Shown: piece after piece, positions 17,034 to 24,942 of the stretch
Layout of the letters: each line of letters opens with the position of its first letter
Position numbering within the stretch: position 1 is the first letter of the stretch
Source of the DNA: Silvania hatchlandensis
GTDB lineage: Bacteria; Pseudomonadota; Gammaproteobacteria; Enterobacterales; Enterobacteriaceae
Direction of reading: 5' to 3'
Assembly: GCF_025564065.1 (NCBI RefSeq)
Contig: NZ_JAMGZK010000051.1
Span: forward strand, 124,001 to 188,000
DNA length: 64,000 nucleotides
The notes under the pieces: model-generated
What the model saw: only the letters and a program-made list of their open reading frames with translations
Database searches by the model: none
Told to the model about the DNA's origin: nothing
Position numbers and translations under genes: made by a program

Positions 17034-17611
17034 TGACTCTTAAATATTATCAGGACAATGCGCAGACCTTCTTCGACGGGACGGTGAATGTCGATATGTC
17101 GTCGCTCTATGAGACCTTTACCCGACATCTTGCGCCCGGTGCGCGGGTGCTGGACGCTGGCTGCGGCTCGGGGCGTGATGCCAAAGCGTTTCAGGAGATG
17201 GGGTATCAGGTGGATGCGTTTGATGCGTCGCCTGCGATGGTTGAGCTGGCGCAAGAGCATACCGGGTTGCCAGTTCAGCTGATGACCTTTGCGGATGTGG
17301 ACTGGAAGGAAGAGTTTGATGGGATTTGGTGCTGTGCTTCGTTGTTGCATGTTCCGGCTTTCGAACTGCCGGGGGTGATGCAGAGGCTTGCGGATGCGCT
17401 TAAGCCTGGCGGGGTTTGGTATGTGTCGTTTAAGTATGGGGATGGGGAGCGGGAAGTGGACGGAAGGAGGTTTACGGATATGGATGAAGTGGCGCTCCGG
17501 AGGATGTCAGGGGCCGTACCGGGGATTGAGATAGAGTCGTTATGGACGACCAAGGATAAGCGCCCCGGGAGGGATGAGGTTTGGTTGAATGGGGTGGTGC
17601 GGAAGAAATAA
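17033..17611 (+). CDS. Class I SAM-dependent methyltransferase
   Basis: A 192-residue Rossmann methyltransferase. SAM motif I is VLDAGCGSGRDAKAF, the acidic loop is VDAFDASPAMVELA, and a WCCASLLHVP segment follows. It resembles small-molecule and TehB-like methyltransferases more than known DNA methylases: no NPPY or PCQ motif. Its start overlaps the HNH gene stop, so the two are translationally coupled. The last 300 bp of the gene are almost free of C on the coding strand and use AGG arginine codons several times, unlike its neighbours. Confidence 0.75.
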   Translation: MTLKYYQDNAQTFFDGTVNVDMSSLYETFTRHLAPGARVLDAGCGSGRDAKAFQEMGYQVDAFDASPAMVELAQEHTGLPVQLMTFADVDWKEEFDGIWCCASLLHVPAFELPGVMQRLADALKPGGVWYVSFKYGDGEREVDGRRFTDMDEVALRRMSGAVPGIEIESLWTTKDKRPGRDEVWLNGVVRKK

Positions 17612-17872
17612 AAGAATAAGTTGTTCACTTAATTCAGCAGCAACAGTCTATCCCGACTGATTTACTCTTACTAACAAATTAGTTTCTCTCTGTAATAATA
17701 AGCGAAAATTTATATTCAATGACATGCTCAAGATTCAACGTAACGCTTCGCAAGCAGGGTCCGTGAGCTTTTACATTTTAGCTTAATGATGCATAGCCTG
17801 GCTCTACACAAACATTCACGAAAGGAGTAACCTTAACGGCTTAAATATTAATCTTTATTATCAAGGGCTAAG
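17612..17872. other. AT-rich gap before helicase gene
   Basis: About 260 bp with no convincing gene, RNA or repeat. Composition shifts sharply to AT here, marking the left edge of the helicase block. AAAGGAGTAACC at 17821-17832 looks like an RBS but no ORF follows closely. Confidence 0.4.
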
Positions 17873-20800
17873 ATGGCCGGGACACCTCTTCAACATCAGA
17901 TCCTACGTGCATGGCAACGTATTGAATTTTTTCAGCCTTATACACTTGAAGAAAAAGATAAATGTCTGCGAATTTCATGTTCGCAACTTATAAAATACGG
18001 TGATGCTTTACTTCCATGGCATTCAGAAGAATTATGTCAACAATATCAAATCCCATCGAAAGCAAATTTCACTCTTCATATCGGACTTTTTGATAAAAGC
18101 ATCGCCAGCAAGATTAGCCGGAAAGTCTTTGGTGAAGATGATGAAGAGTGCGAGCAGCGACTGAATCAGGAAGGAACGACATGTTTTGCTAAGGTTCAGC
18201 TAAATCAGGAAGGCGTCCCAGCAATAGATAGACTGTCGGTAAGCTCGTTGCCCTGGGCTTTGGGGCACTTACAAAATAAGCGGTTCCAGAAACTGGAATC
18301 CGTTATATTTGCCAATGGCTGCATGAGACTAGCCGATACGCTAAGTGCTTTCAGCAATACTTTAAAGCCCTTACAAGAAAAAGGTTTGGGCGTGTTACGT
18401 TCGGGCGATATCCTAACGTTGTTGTTAACACATTTAGTGGAATGGGCTGATTTCAAACCAGAATGGCAATATGCCATACAGATCGAATGGTCTGAAAGCA
18501 AGGTGGTTAAACAAGAGACGCAGCAGGAAGATGCGACTGACGAGGAAGAAGATTCCGAGAAACTATTTGCCCTACCTATCCTCAACAGCTTCTTTTTTGA
18601 AGATCTAGAATATGCTAATGCGGTGCTAAACAATAATAAAGGTAAAGCACTCGATAAATATCTTTCTCAGTGTGTCGATAGAAAACCCGATCTCTATTCG
18701 CAGGCTGGCTTAGCTTCAATAATCAAAAGCTTACATCCAGCAAAAATGCCTCAAGGGCGCTGGCCTGCAGAGCCAGACCATGCAATGTCGTTGATGCAGC
18801 AATTTGCGATTAATACAGCTGTGGAGGAACTAGCGGAAGGAGGGATCTTATCGGTCAATGGCCCCCCGGGAACAGGTAAAACCACCCTTCTCCGCGATCT
18901 GATAGCACATAATATAGTCGAACGTGCAAAAGTACTTGCACGCTTTAACAAAATTGAAGATACCTTGGATCCGCAAGGCTTCATTGTCCCGGAGCTAACA
19001 GGTTTCGAGATGGTTGTTGCCTCTTCCAATAATGCCGCAGTAGAAAACATTTCGAAGGAACTTCCTCAAAAAAAATCACTGGCTAAAGAATTCCAGACAT
19101 TTGAATATTTGTTCCCCACCGCTAACCAAATTGCAGCAGAATATTTACCGAAACGACACCGTAAAATTTTCAAATCACAAAGCGGCAAAGAGAAAGAGTT
19201 TCATATTTTCCGTCCACTGGAAGAAGAAAAACAGTGCTGGGGATTAATCTCGGTTGCATTAGGCAAAAAGAGTAACAGAGAGAAATTGGCACAACGCTTA
19301 TTCTTTGATGAGCATTTCTTACGCGACACTCCCGCTGAAACGCAACGCCCAGAAAAAGAGAATTTCCTGAACCTATGGCGATGGAAAGCATGTCTAAATA
19401 AACTTTCATTCGCAGATGCCAAAAATAATTTTAATAAATGCCTTGAAAAGGTCGAAGAACAACAAAAATCCCTGGAGAAATATAGCGCTCTGCTGGAAGA
19501 GAAACCAGACAACACTCTCGCTAACCTTATTATGGAAATGGCCGACATAACTGCGAAATGCGAAGAAAACCTTAGCGAACTCGGCCATCTTGAAGCAGAG
19601 CGAGATATAGTCTCGAAAAAAATACAATATACCACTCGTCAGCAAAAATTGATTGAAAGCGAGGCTCCTGGATGGCTGGATCGGTTATGCAAAGGGAAAA
19701 AATATCGTTCGCATCAGGAGTTATTACGTGCAATAAAATCTCAATTGTTTGAGTTAAATGCGCAGTTAATTGAAAAAATGACGTCCGTTGCAGACAGCAA
19801 TGTTAAGCTGATGAAAAAACAGACAGCGAAGCGAGAGGCTCAACTAAAAATAGACAAAATTAATAAACAGATAATAAAACAAGAACAAGCGCTCGAGGCT
19901 TTACAAAACAGGTTTCATCGTGTCATGGTCCCTGACAGAAAGTTGTCCATTAATAATGCCAATCTGCAGCGTACCGCGTTCTGGCAAAATGGCGAAATAA
20001 ACCGTCTGCGTTCAGAACTTTTTTTGGCAGCGATGAATTTACATCAGGCCTGGCTATATCAAGCTATGGGGCTTAGGCATTTCAGGGATTTCATTTTTAC
20101 ATTGAGCACATTCCTGAGCGCTCCTCATAAGCACCCTTCCCCAATACGCTGCTGGCAGACGTTGAGTATGTTCGTTCCTGTGCTTTCAACAACATTCGCC
20201 TCCGTTAGCCGGATGTTATCTGGAGTAAAAAGTGAAGAGATTGGCTGGTTAATGATTGATGAAGCTGGCCAGGCTTCTCCGCAACAGGCTGTAGGAGCCA
20301 TTTTAAGAGCCAAACGAGTACTGGTAGTCGGCGATCCATTACAAATCGAACCGGTCTTCACCGCCTCTCCTGCTCTGGTCAAACGTCTTTGTGAGGATGT
20401 TATGCAAGAGCAAGCGAAGAATTGGAACCCTGCAAAATTTTCGGTCCAGCAGCTGGCTGACCGGGTAAACCATTGGGGTTGCGAATTAGAGGTAATGAAT
20501 AGCAACATATGGATCGGTGTCCCATTATGGGTGCATCGACGTTGTATCGAGCCAATGTTTAGCATTGCCAACAGACTGGCTTATAATAACCGTATGATCC
20601 ATGGTCTTCCTTCCGAAAAAATTCGCTGTCAACTTGTTAATAACAATCTGGAAAATCATTGGCTTGTTTCAAGTGGTGGCCAGGGAGAGCGACAGTACCG
20701 AGACAGTCACGGCAAAAGTTTACTTATATTACTCGATCGACTTTTATGTGAAAATATTTCATTAGAGTCGATTTACGTCATCACTCCTTTCAAGGTTGTT

Positions 20801-21178
20801 AAATCTGAAATATCAAAACTGATTGAACAACGCAGCTTAAGGATATGGCAACAATCCTCACCTTCCATTACGTCAAAGGCCATCAAAGAGTGGCAAAAAC
20901 GCTGCATTGGGACGGTCCATACTTTCCAGGGAAAAGAAAATGATATCGTGATTTTGATCCTGGGATGCGACGAGCAAAATGATGGCGGAGCTAAATGGGC
21001 CTCGAGTAAACCTAATCTATTGAATGTAGCTGTCACTCGCGCCAAAAAGAATATTTTCGTTATTGGCGACCCGAGTGTATGGAACATTTTACCTGGGTTC
21101 AATAGTATTTATGATACTTTAAAAGAGTTGCAACCAGATGATATTTTGACGGTTAATGCTAGCGAACAACTATTTTAA
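17873..21178 (+). CDS. SF1 helicase with coiled-coil insertion (UPF1/Dna2-like)
   Basis: An 1101-residue superfamily-1 helicase (AAA_11/AAA_12, COG1112 type). Walker A is GPPGTGKTT at 330-338, motif II DEAG at 796-799, motif III VVGDPLQIEPV, motif V HTFQGKE about 1016-1022 and motif VI VAVTRAKK near 1050. Between motifs I and II about 250 residues (roughly 480-720) are Lys/Glu-rich and read as long coiled coils, as in large stand-alone prokaryotic helicases. Residues 1-300 have no recognised domain; no nuclease, kinase or PLD motif is visible. DNA is AT-rich compared with flanking core genes. Located among restriction and RT genes, it is a defence candidate, but no partner gene is adjacent. 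Confidence 0.75.
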   Translation: MAGTPLQHQILRAWQRIEFFQPYTLEEKDKCLRISCSQLIKYGDALLPWHSEELCQQYQIPSKANFTLHIGLFDKSIASKISRKVFGEDDEECEQRLNQEGTTCFAKVQLNQEGVPAIDRLSVSSLPWALGHLQNKRFQKLESVIFANGCMRLADTLSAFSNTLKPLQEKGLGVLRSGDILTLLLTHLVEWADFKPEWQYAIQIEWSESKVVKQETQQEDATDEEEDSEKLFALPILNSFFFEDLEYANAVLNNNKGKALDKYLSQCVDRKPDLYSQAGLASIIKSLHPAKMPQGRWPAEPDHAMSLMQQFAINTAVEELAEGGILSVNGPPGTGKTTLLRDLIAHNIVERAKVLARFNKIEDTLDPQGFIVPELTGFEMVVASSNNAAVENISKELPQKKSLAKEFQTFEYLFPTANQIAAEYLPKRHRKIFKSQSGKEKEFHIFRPLEEEKQCWGLISVALGKKSNREKLAQRLFFDEHFLRDTPAETQRPEKENFLNLWRWKACLNKLSFADAKNNFNKCLEKVEEQQKSLEKYSALLEEKPDNTLANLIMEMADITAKCEENLSELGHLEAERDIVSKKIQYTTRQQKLIESEAPGWLDRLCKGKKYRSHQELLRAIKSQLFELNAQLIEKMTSVADSNVKLMKKQTAKREAQLKIDKINKQIIKQEQALEALQNRFHRVMVPDRKLSINNANLQRTAFWQNGEINRLRSELFLAAMNLHQAWLYQAMGLRHFRDFIFTLSTFLSAPHKHPSPIRCWQTLSMFVPVLSTTFASVSRMLSGVKSEEIGWLMIDEAGQASPQQAVGAILRAKRVLVVGDPLQIEPVFTASPALVKRLCEDVMQEQAKNWNPAKFSVQQLADRVNHWGCELEVMNSNIWIGVPLWVHRRCIEPMFSIANRLAYNNRMIHGLPSEKIRCQLVNNNLENHWLVSSGGQGERQYRDSHGKSLLILLDRLLCENISLESIYVITPFKVVKSEISKLIEQRSLRIWQQSSPSITSKAIKEWQKRCIGTVHTFQGKENDIVILILGCDEQNDGGAKWASSKPNLLNVAVTRAKKNIFVIGDPSVWNILPGFNSIYDTLKELQPDDILTVNASEQLF

Positions 21179-21184
21179 AAAGAG

Positions 21185-21204
21185 AAGGGCTGGCGACAGC
21201 CCTT
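21185..21204 (+). terminator. Hairpin after helicase gene
   Basis: AAGGGCTG-GCGA-CAGCCCTT, an 8-bp perfect stem with a GNRA loop, lies 6 bp after the helicase stop codon. No T-run follows. The next 246 bp to 21450 hold nothing I can identify. Confidence 0.5.
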
Positions 21205-21450
21205 ATAACCCGATTAACCTAAAAATGTCTATATTAAGAAAGCTGCTGAGGATTAGATAAAGATTCATTCTATTAACTAACCCTTCAGCCACTTTCATTA
21301 AGTCGTTAGTGCAACTCTCTGATATTTTAGGATTTTTCACATCAGAAAGTAGGGGCCAGAAAAATTAACGCTTAACGGTTCAAGCAACCACTTTGTCAAA
21401 CAAGGCTCAATCACATTCGGAGGCAGATGCCCCCGATGATCATTTGCTGA

Positions 21451-22101
21451 TTAATCGCCTTCAGCTTCGATAAATTTCTGAGCCAAGCAAGGCGGTAAAT
21501 TCTGAAGATACTGGATAGAATCACGAATGAGTTCGTCCACAGTTTCATCACGCTCACGTAAATTTTGAGACCATCCTCTCCCCGGATGCATAAAGTCCCA
21601 GCGAGGACGTAAACCAGTGTAGCGATGCTTACCTGGGTCATGATTACCGAAACCATCAATAGACGAATTCCAAATCGGTTTAAAGCGAGAGATAACCAGC
21701 GATTCTCCCAACGGGATCCAGATGTCATCAACAACCAAAAATCGACAATAAAAATCTTCAATCGAAAGATTTTCCGCTGCGCGAACACTTTCGGCATGTT
21801 CTTTCAAACGTCTAAACAGAACGTTTCCAACCTTATCAGGATTGGTAAGCCCCATTCTCGCCCCTGCTGGGACGGCTTTACCCACGTAGATAGGCAATCG
21901 AAATTGCCCATCGCGATTCAGTTCTGCCAGTTGTCCATAAGCAGGATGATCGCCTGTGTAATAAATGGCGTAAATCCCCGCACCTGGAAATGAGGTTAAC
22001 TCTTCCAGAGGATGAGCATCTTTGCTCAACAAGGCTTCCGCAACACTGGCACCTAAATTTTGCTTATCAAGTGGATTAAATGGAATGACCTTTCCTGTCA
22101 T
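21451..22101 (-). CDS. Eco29kI-like GIY-YIG restriction endonuclease
   Basis: A 216-residue protein of the Eco29kI restriction enzyme type. The GIY-YIG core is GIYAIYYTG (42-50) and IYVGKAVPAG (71-80), followed by an RMG arginine segment and GESLVISRFKPIWN with the metal-binding Glu. Eco29kI itself cuts CCGCGG; the same site is a reasonable guess here but not proven. The start ATG overlaps the stop of the methyltransferase gene as ATGA, so the methylase is translated first, as expected for a safe R-M order. No control (C) protein gene is present. Confidence 0.85.
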   Translation of the reverse strand: MTGKVIPFNPLDKQNLGASVAEALLSKDAHPLEELTSFPGAGIYAIYYTGDHPAYGQLAELNRDGQFRLPIYVGKAVPAGARMGLTNPDKVGNVLFRRLKEHAESVRAAENLSIEDFYCRFLVVDDIWIPLGESLVISRFKPIWNSSIDGFGNHDPGKHRYTGLRPRWDFMHPGRGWSQNLRERDETVDELIRDSIQYLQNLPPCLAQKFIEAEGD

Positions 22102-23306
22102 GCAGAAGCCCTTTTATTATTCTCACCCTGCTTGAGGATGTTTCCAATTTCAGAGGTCAGTAGCTTTTCAGCTACACTGCTGGCAACGCAATACGCCAAG
22201 TGAACCGGCACAGCGTTACCCAACTGCCTCATAGTTTCAGTCCAGCTCCCGTGAAAACGATAACTATCGGGAAACGTTTGAATTCTGGCACTTTCTCGCA
22301 CAGTAAAATAGCGTACTGAGCCATCATCACGCACGAGCATGTTCTCGCCCCCAGGAACACCATGAGCACCTGCTTTGAGCGTTTTAGCTGGCAGATCTAA
22401 TGGGCTTCCCGTATGACCGGGATAAGTTCGCGCTCCCGCCTGGAACGCATGATTCCGGATCATATTTGCCGCCTTCGTTTCAGGATCTGGCAAATCTGCA
22501 ATAGCATCTCGAACTGTTTTCCACGGAAGTGTATCGGGCGGATTTTTACGCAATTTTGCGATACGGCTAACCATCTGGCTTGGAACAACTGGCATTTCTA
22601 AACCGTGTCGCTTCCAATAATCACCAGTAACCCACTGATCATAAATAAGTGCATCATAACTGTGAGTTGGTTTAGGGAACGACCACTCAATTTCAAGATC
22701 ATCGCGGAAACCAACAATGAAGACACGCTCACGCTTTTGTGGAATACCGTAGTCTGCTGCATTGACCAACGTAGCCAGAACGTTATAAGTAAGCCCCTTC
22801 CCTTTGTTCTTTCCACTGGTTTTTTCTTCCTGCAAGCGTTTCAAATGCTCGCTCCAGTCTTCGCCATTTCGCGGCGCTACTTCAGGAAATTCAAGCTGCA
22901 ACTGGATGTACTGGAAATAGCTCGCAAAGGTTGCCCGAGTTAGCCCTTTCACGTTCTCGACGATGAAAGCCTTAGGACGAATTTGTCTGATCGCTTCCGC
23001 TGTCGCTGGAAACATATCCCGCATGTCGGAATTAGCCTTGTGCTTACCACCAATTGAAAATGGCTGGCAAGGCGGCCCTCCTGCAAGAAGGTCAATCCCT
23101 TTAGGGATTTTTGACCAATCAAATTTTCTTACATCGCCCTCGAAAAGATCCCAATCACACAACAGCGGAAAACCGTTCTTTTTGTTTTCACGGACGGTAT
23201 CACAGGCCCATTTATCCCATTCAACAACCGCAAGATGCTCAAAACCAGCAATTTCACAACCCATAGCCAAGCCACCAGCACCGGCAAATAGCTCTACAGA
23301 TTTCAT
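22098..23306 (-). CDS. DNA cytosine-5 methyltransferase
   Basis: A 402-residue C5 methylase. Motif I is SVELFAGAGGLAMG, motif IV PPCQPFSIGGKH with catalytic Cys80, motif VI VENVKGL (ENV 117-119), motif VIII QKRERVFIVGFR, and motifs IX-X RESARIQTFPDSY ... QLGNAVPVHLA. The target-recognition stretch is about residues 230-330. I chose ATG 23306 (GGAG 9 bp upstream) over 23324. It protects sites of the coupled GIY-YIG endonuclease. Codon use and GC content are intermediate between the island's AT-rich blocks and the core. Confidence 0.92.
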   Translation of the reverse strand: MKSVELFAGAGGLAMGCEIAGFEHLAVVEWDKWACDTVRENKKNGFPLLCDWDLFEGDVRKFDWSKIPKGIDLLAGGPPCQPFSIGGKHKANSDMRDMFPATAEAIRQIRPKAFIVENVKGLTRATFASYFQYIQLQLEFPEVAPRNGEDWSEHLKRLQEEKTSGKNKGKGLTYNVLATLVNAADYGIPQKRERVFIVGFRDDLEIEWSFPKPTHSYDALIYDQWVTGDYWKRHGLEMPVVPSQMVSRIAKLRKNPPDTLPWKTVRDAIADLPDPETKAANMIRNHAFQAGARTYPGHTGSPLDLPAKTLKAGAHGVPGGENMLVRDDGSVRYFTVRESARIQTFPDSYRFHGSWTETMRQLGNAVPVHLAYCVASSVAEKLLTSEIGNILKQGENNKRASA

Positions 23307-23399
23307 ACTTAATCTCCGCCTCATGGCTTATGGTCTGCATCTTAGCAATTTAATCCGTTCATCGGAACCAGCAGACCAAGCCCCATACAGCTGACAATG

Positions 23400-23758
23400 C
23401 CAGTTGATGTATGGGACAAAATTAAACGATAGACCGCCTTTTGTGCCATGTTGGGCGCATCAACATAGGCGCCTTAGGCTTATCACCTGGAGTTTTGTCA
23501 GTTAACCGCTCTCTTAACGAATACCGCTAATTTGCTTGTTTATCCGTGGCAAGTCGTCACGACAGGCTTGAACGGGACGCCGAGCTAAGTGTGGAACGGT
23601 TAAATTGCTTGGTATAGGTTTAGAGACGGCGGCGCGTCTTCCTGCTTCAAAGGGGCGCATACTGGCGTATGCAGTACAAGGTTGAGCCTAGTAGCCACAA
23701 AAATCGAACCTCGGGTCAGCATCGCGCTTTATGCTGAGTGCTTCTTCGGAGTTCTGCT
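23400..23758. ncRNA. Hairpin-rich region, possibly satellite-phage RNA
   Basis: A 360-bp stretch without a good ORF shows two clean stems: GCATAC-TGGC-GTATGC (23657-23672) and TCAGCAT-N8-ATGCTGA (23716-23737). It sits just upstream of a P4-like small ORF. P4-type satellites carry a structured immunity RNA in a comparable leader, but I cannot match the sequence from memory, so the RNA call is inference. Confidence 0.3.
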
Positions 23759-24046
23759 GTGACTGTAGCAGTGTGCGGGCTGTCACCGGAACTGATGGGG
23801 ATTAAGAACCAGCCCGCGATGATAAAAAATCGGGCGCTTGACCGTTCAGTCGCTTACCTGTGCGAAGCTCTTTCCGTCTGGCTGGCCGCAGGAAATGAAA
23901 TTAATTATTCTGCACAGGATAACGACATGTTAATGGCCATCGGATACAGACCTGACGCGCCTTCGCGCGATGATAATCGTGAAAAATTCACGCCTGCACA
24001 GAGCATGATTTACACCCGCCGACGCGCCGAACTGGCCGCGCAGTAG
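23759..24046 (+). CDS. Small protein of satellite-phage type
   Basis: A 95-residue ORF from a GTG at 23759 with CGGAG 7 bp upstream (an ATG at 23795 is possible). It reads LSPELMGIKNQPAMIKN, then ALSVWLAAGNEINYS and RPDAPSRDDNREKFTPAQSMIYTRRRAELAAQ. It looks like small uncharacterised proteins of P4-like satellites and similar integrated elements; no function is known to me. Nothing else of a P4 replication or capsid-sizing module is present, so this is probably a remnant. Confidence 0.5.
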   Translation: MTVAVCGLSPELMGIKNQPAMIKNRALDRSVAYLCEALSVWLAAGNEINYSAQDNDMLMAIGYRPDAPSRDDNREKFTPAQSMIYTRRRAELAAQ

Positions 24047-24250
24047 CCTGTCAAAAAATTCCCATAATTCCCGCCATTTTTCCCGAATTAAGCCATGCAT
24101 CCAAAGGGTGCATGGTTTTGCATGTGTTTTCTCGCCCCTGTACTCCCGACCAGCGCCAGTCCCGGCGCGGCCTGAGCCCACCTTTGCACCTGCATTAAAA
24201 GCGGCCCCTTAAGCGGGCAGGCGTGGCGGGGAGAGCATTGCGCGCTAGAA
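24047..24250. other. Remnant of integrated element
   Basis: After the small ORF comes a GC-rich 200 bp (CATGCATCCAAAGGGTGCATGG, a self-complementary stretch, then broken short frames such as MHPKGAWFCMCFLAPVLP). This kind of sequence follows small ORFs in P4-like elements, but here the frames are interrupted, so I read it as decayed phage DNA. Confidence 0.3.
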
Positions 24251-24252
24251 AA

Positions 24253-24942
24253 TTATTCTTTTGTTAATACTTCCTCGAATTTTCTTTTCAAATCCTCAAA
24301 TTTATCAATCAATCTATCAATATATTCTGAATTTCTATAATGTATAAGCGCTTGTGTGAATTCATTTAAAGAAACATCATTTTCCAAAACCTTCCCATCT
24401 AAAAAGTCTTTATAAGAAATGCAATTAAGCCCATTACTCAATGAATCACCTATATATTTCTGCTCAAGTGATCTAATGGTGGGAAAGCCTTGGGTGTTAT
24501 ATCGTAACTCCATCGATATGTTTTTAATCAACTCTGTTATCAGAGTTTCATCACTTGTCGGGGAAAACACAGATGAGTCTCTGTTTTTTCTGAATAGCTC
24601 AGCCCAACAAAGATACTGGCCAATATAATACCTAGTACTATGTTCACAATAAGAGTCAATTATCAGTGGATGATTTTTCTTAATGTATAAAAGCCTCCCT
24701 AATACGCCATTGGCAGCACTAAGCAGAGTCAATCTCCATCGACCTATTTCCAGCTCTCTATGCTTCCTCAAACTATAATAACGTTCTTCCTCATTCTGCC
24801 TCATTTCGCTCTCAAACTTCAATTTGCTTTTATATGATTCAATTCCTCTTTTATCAAAATGAGTTAAAAATATTTTACAAACGCATCCTACAACTGCTAA
24901 AGAAACACTTGAGGAAATAATCCCTTCCAAAAAAGCGTTCAT
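24253..24942 (-). CDS. Membrane partner of RT-nitrilase (DRT type 1)
   Basis: A 229-residue protein with one clear N-terminal membrane segment (EGIISSSVSLAVVGCVCKIFL, residues 5-25) and a charged helical cytoplasmic part (KSKLKFESEMRQNEEERYYSLRKHRELEIG). I recognise no enzymatic motif. Its start overlaps the RT-nitrilase stop as ATGA, so the two are coupled. Known UG1/DRT type 1 loci pair the RT-nitrilase with a small membrane protein, which is the basis for the call. It could anchor the RT or act as effector. DNA is AT-rich like the RT gene. Confidence 0.65.
   Translation of the reverse strand: MNAFLEGIISSSVSLAVVGCVCKIFLTHFDKRGIESYKSKLKFESEMRQNEEERYYSLRKHRELEIGRWRLTLLSAANGVLGRLLYIKKNHPLIIDSYCEHSTRYYIGQYLCWAELFRKNRDSSVFSPTSDETLITELIKNISMELRYNTQGFPTIRSLEQKYIGDSLSNGLNCISYKDFLDGKVLENDVSLNEFTQALIHYRNSEYIDRLIDKFEDLKRKFEEVLTKE

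Noticed and set aside
17873-21178. Helicase as Mokosh or Nhi defence gene
   Set aside because: No PLD or kinase domain is visible, and size and motif order do not clearly fit; kept as unassigned SF1 helicase.
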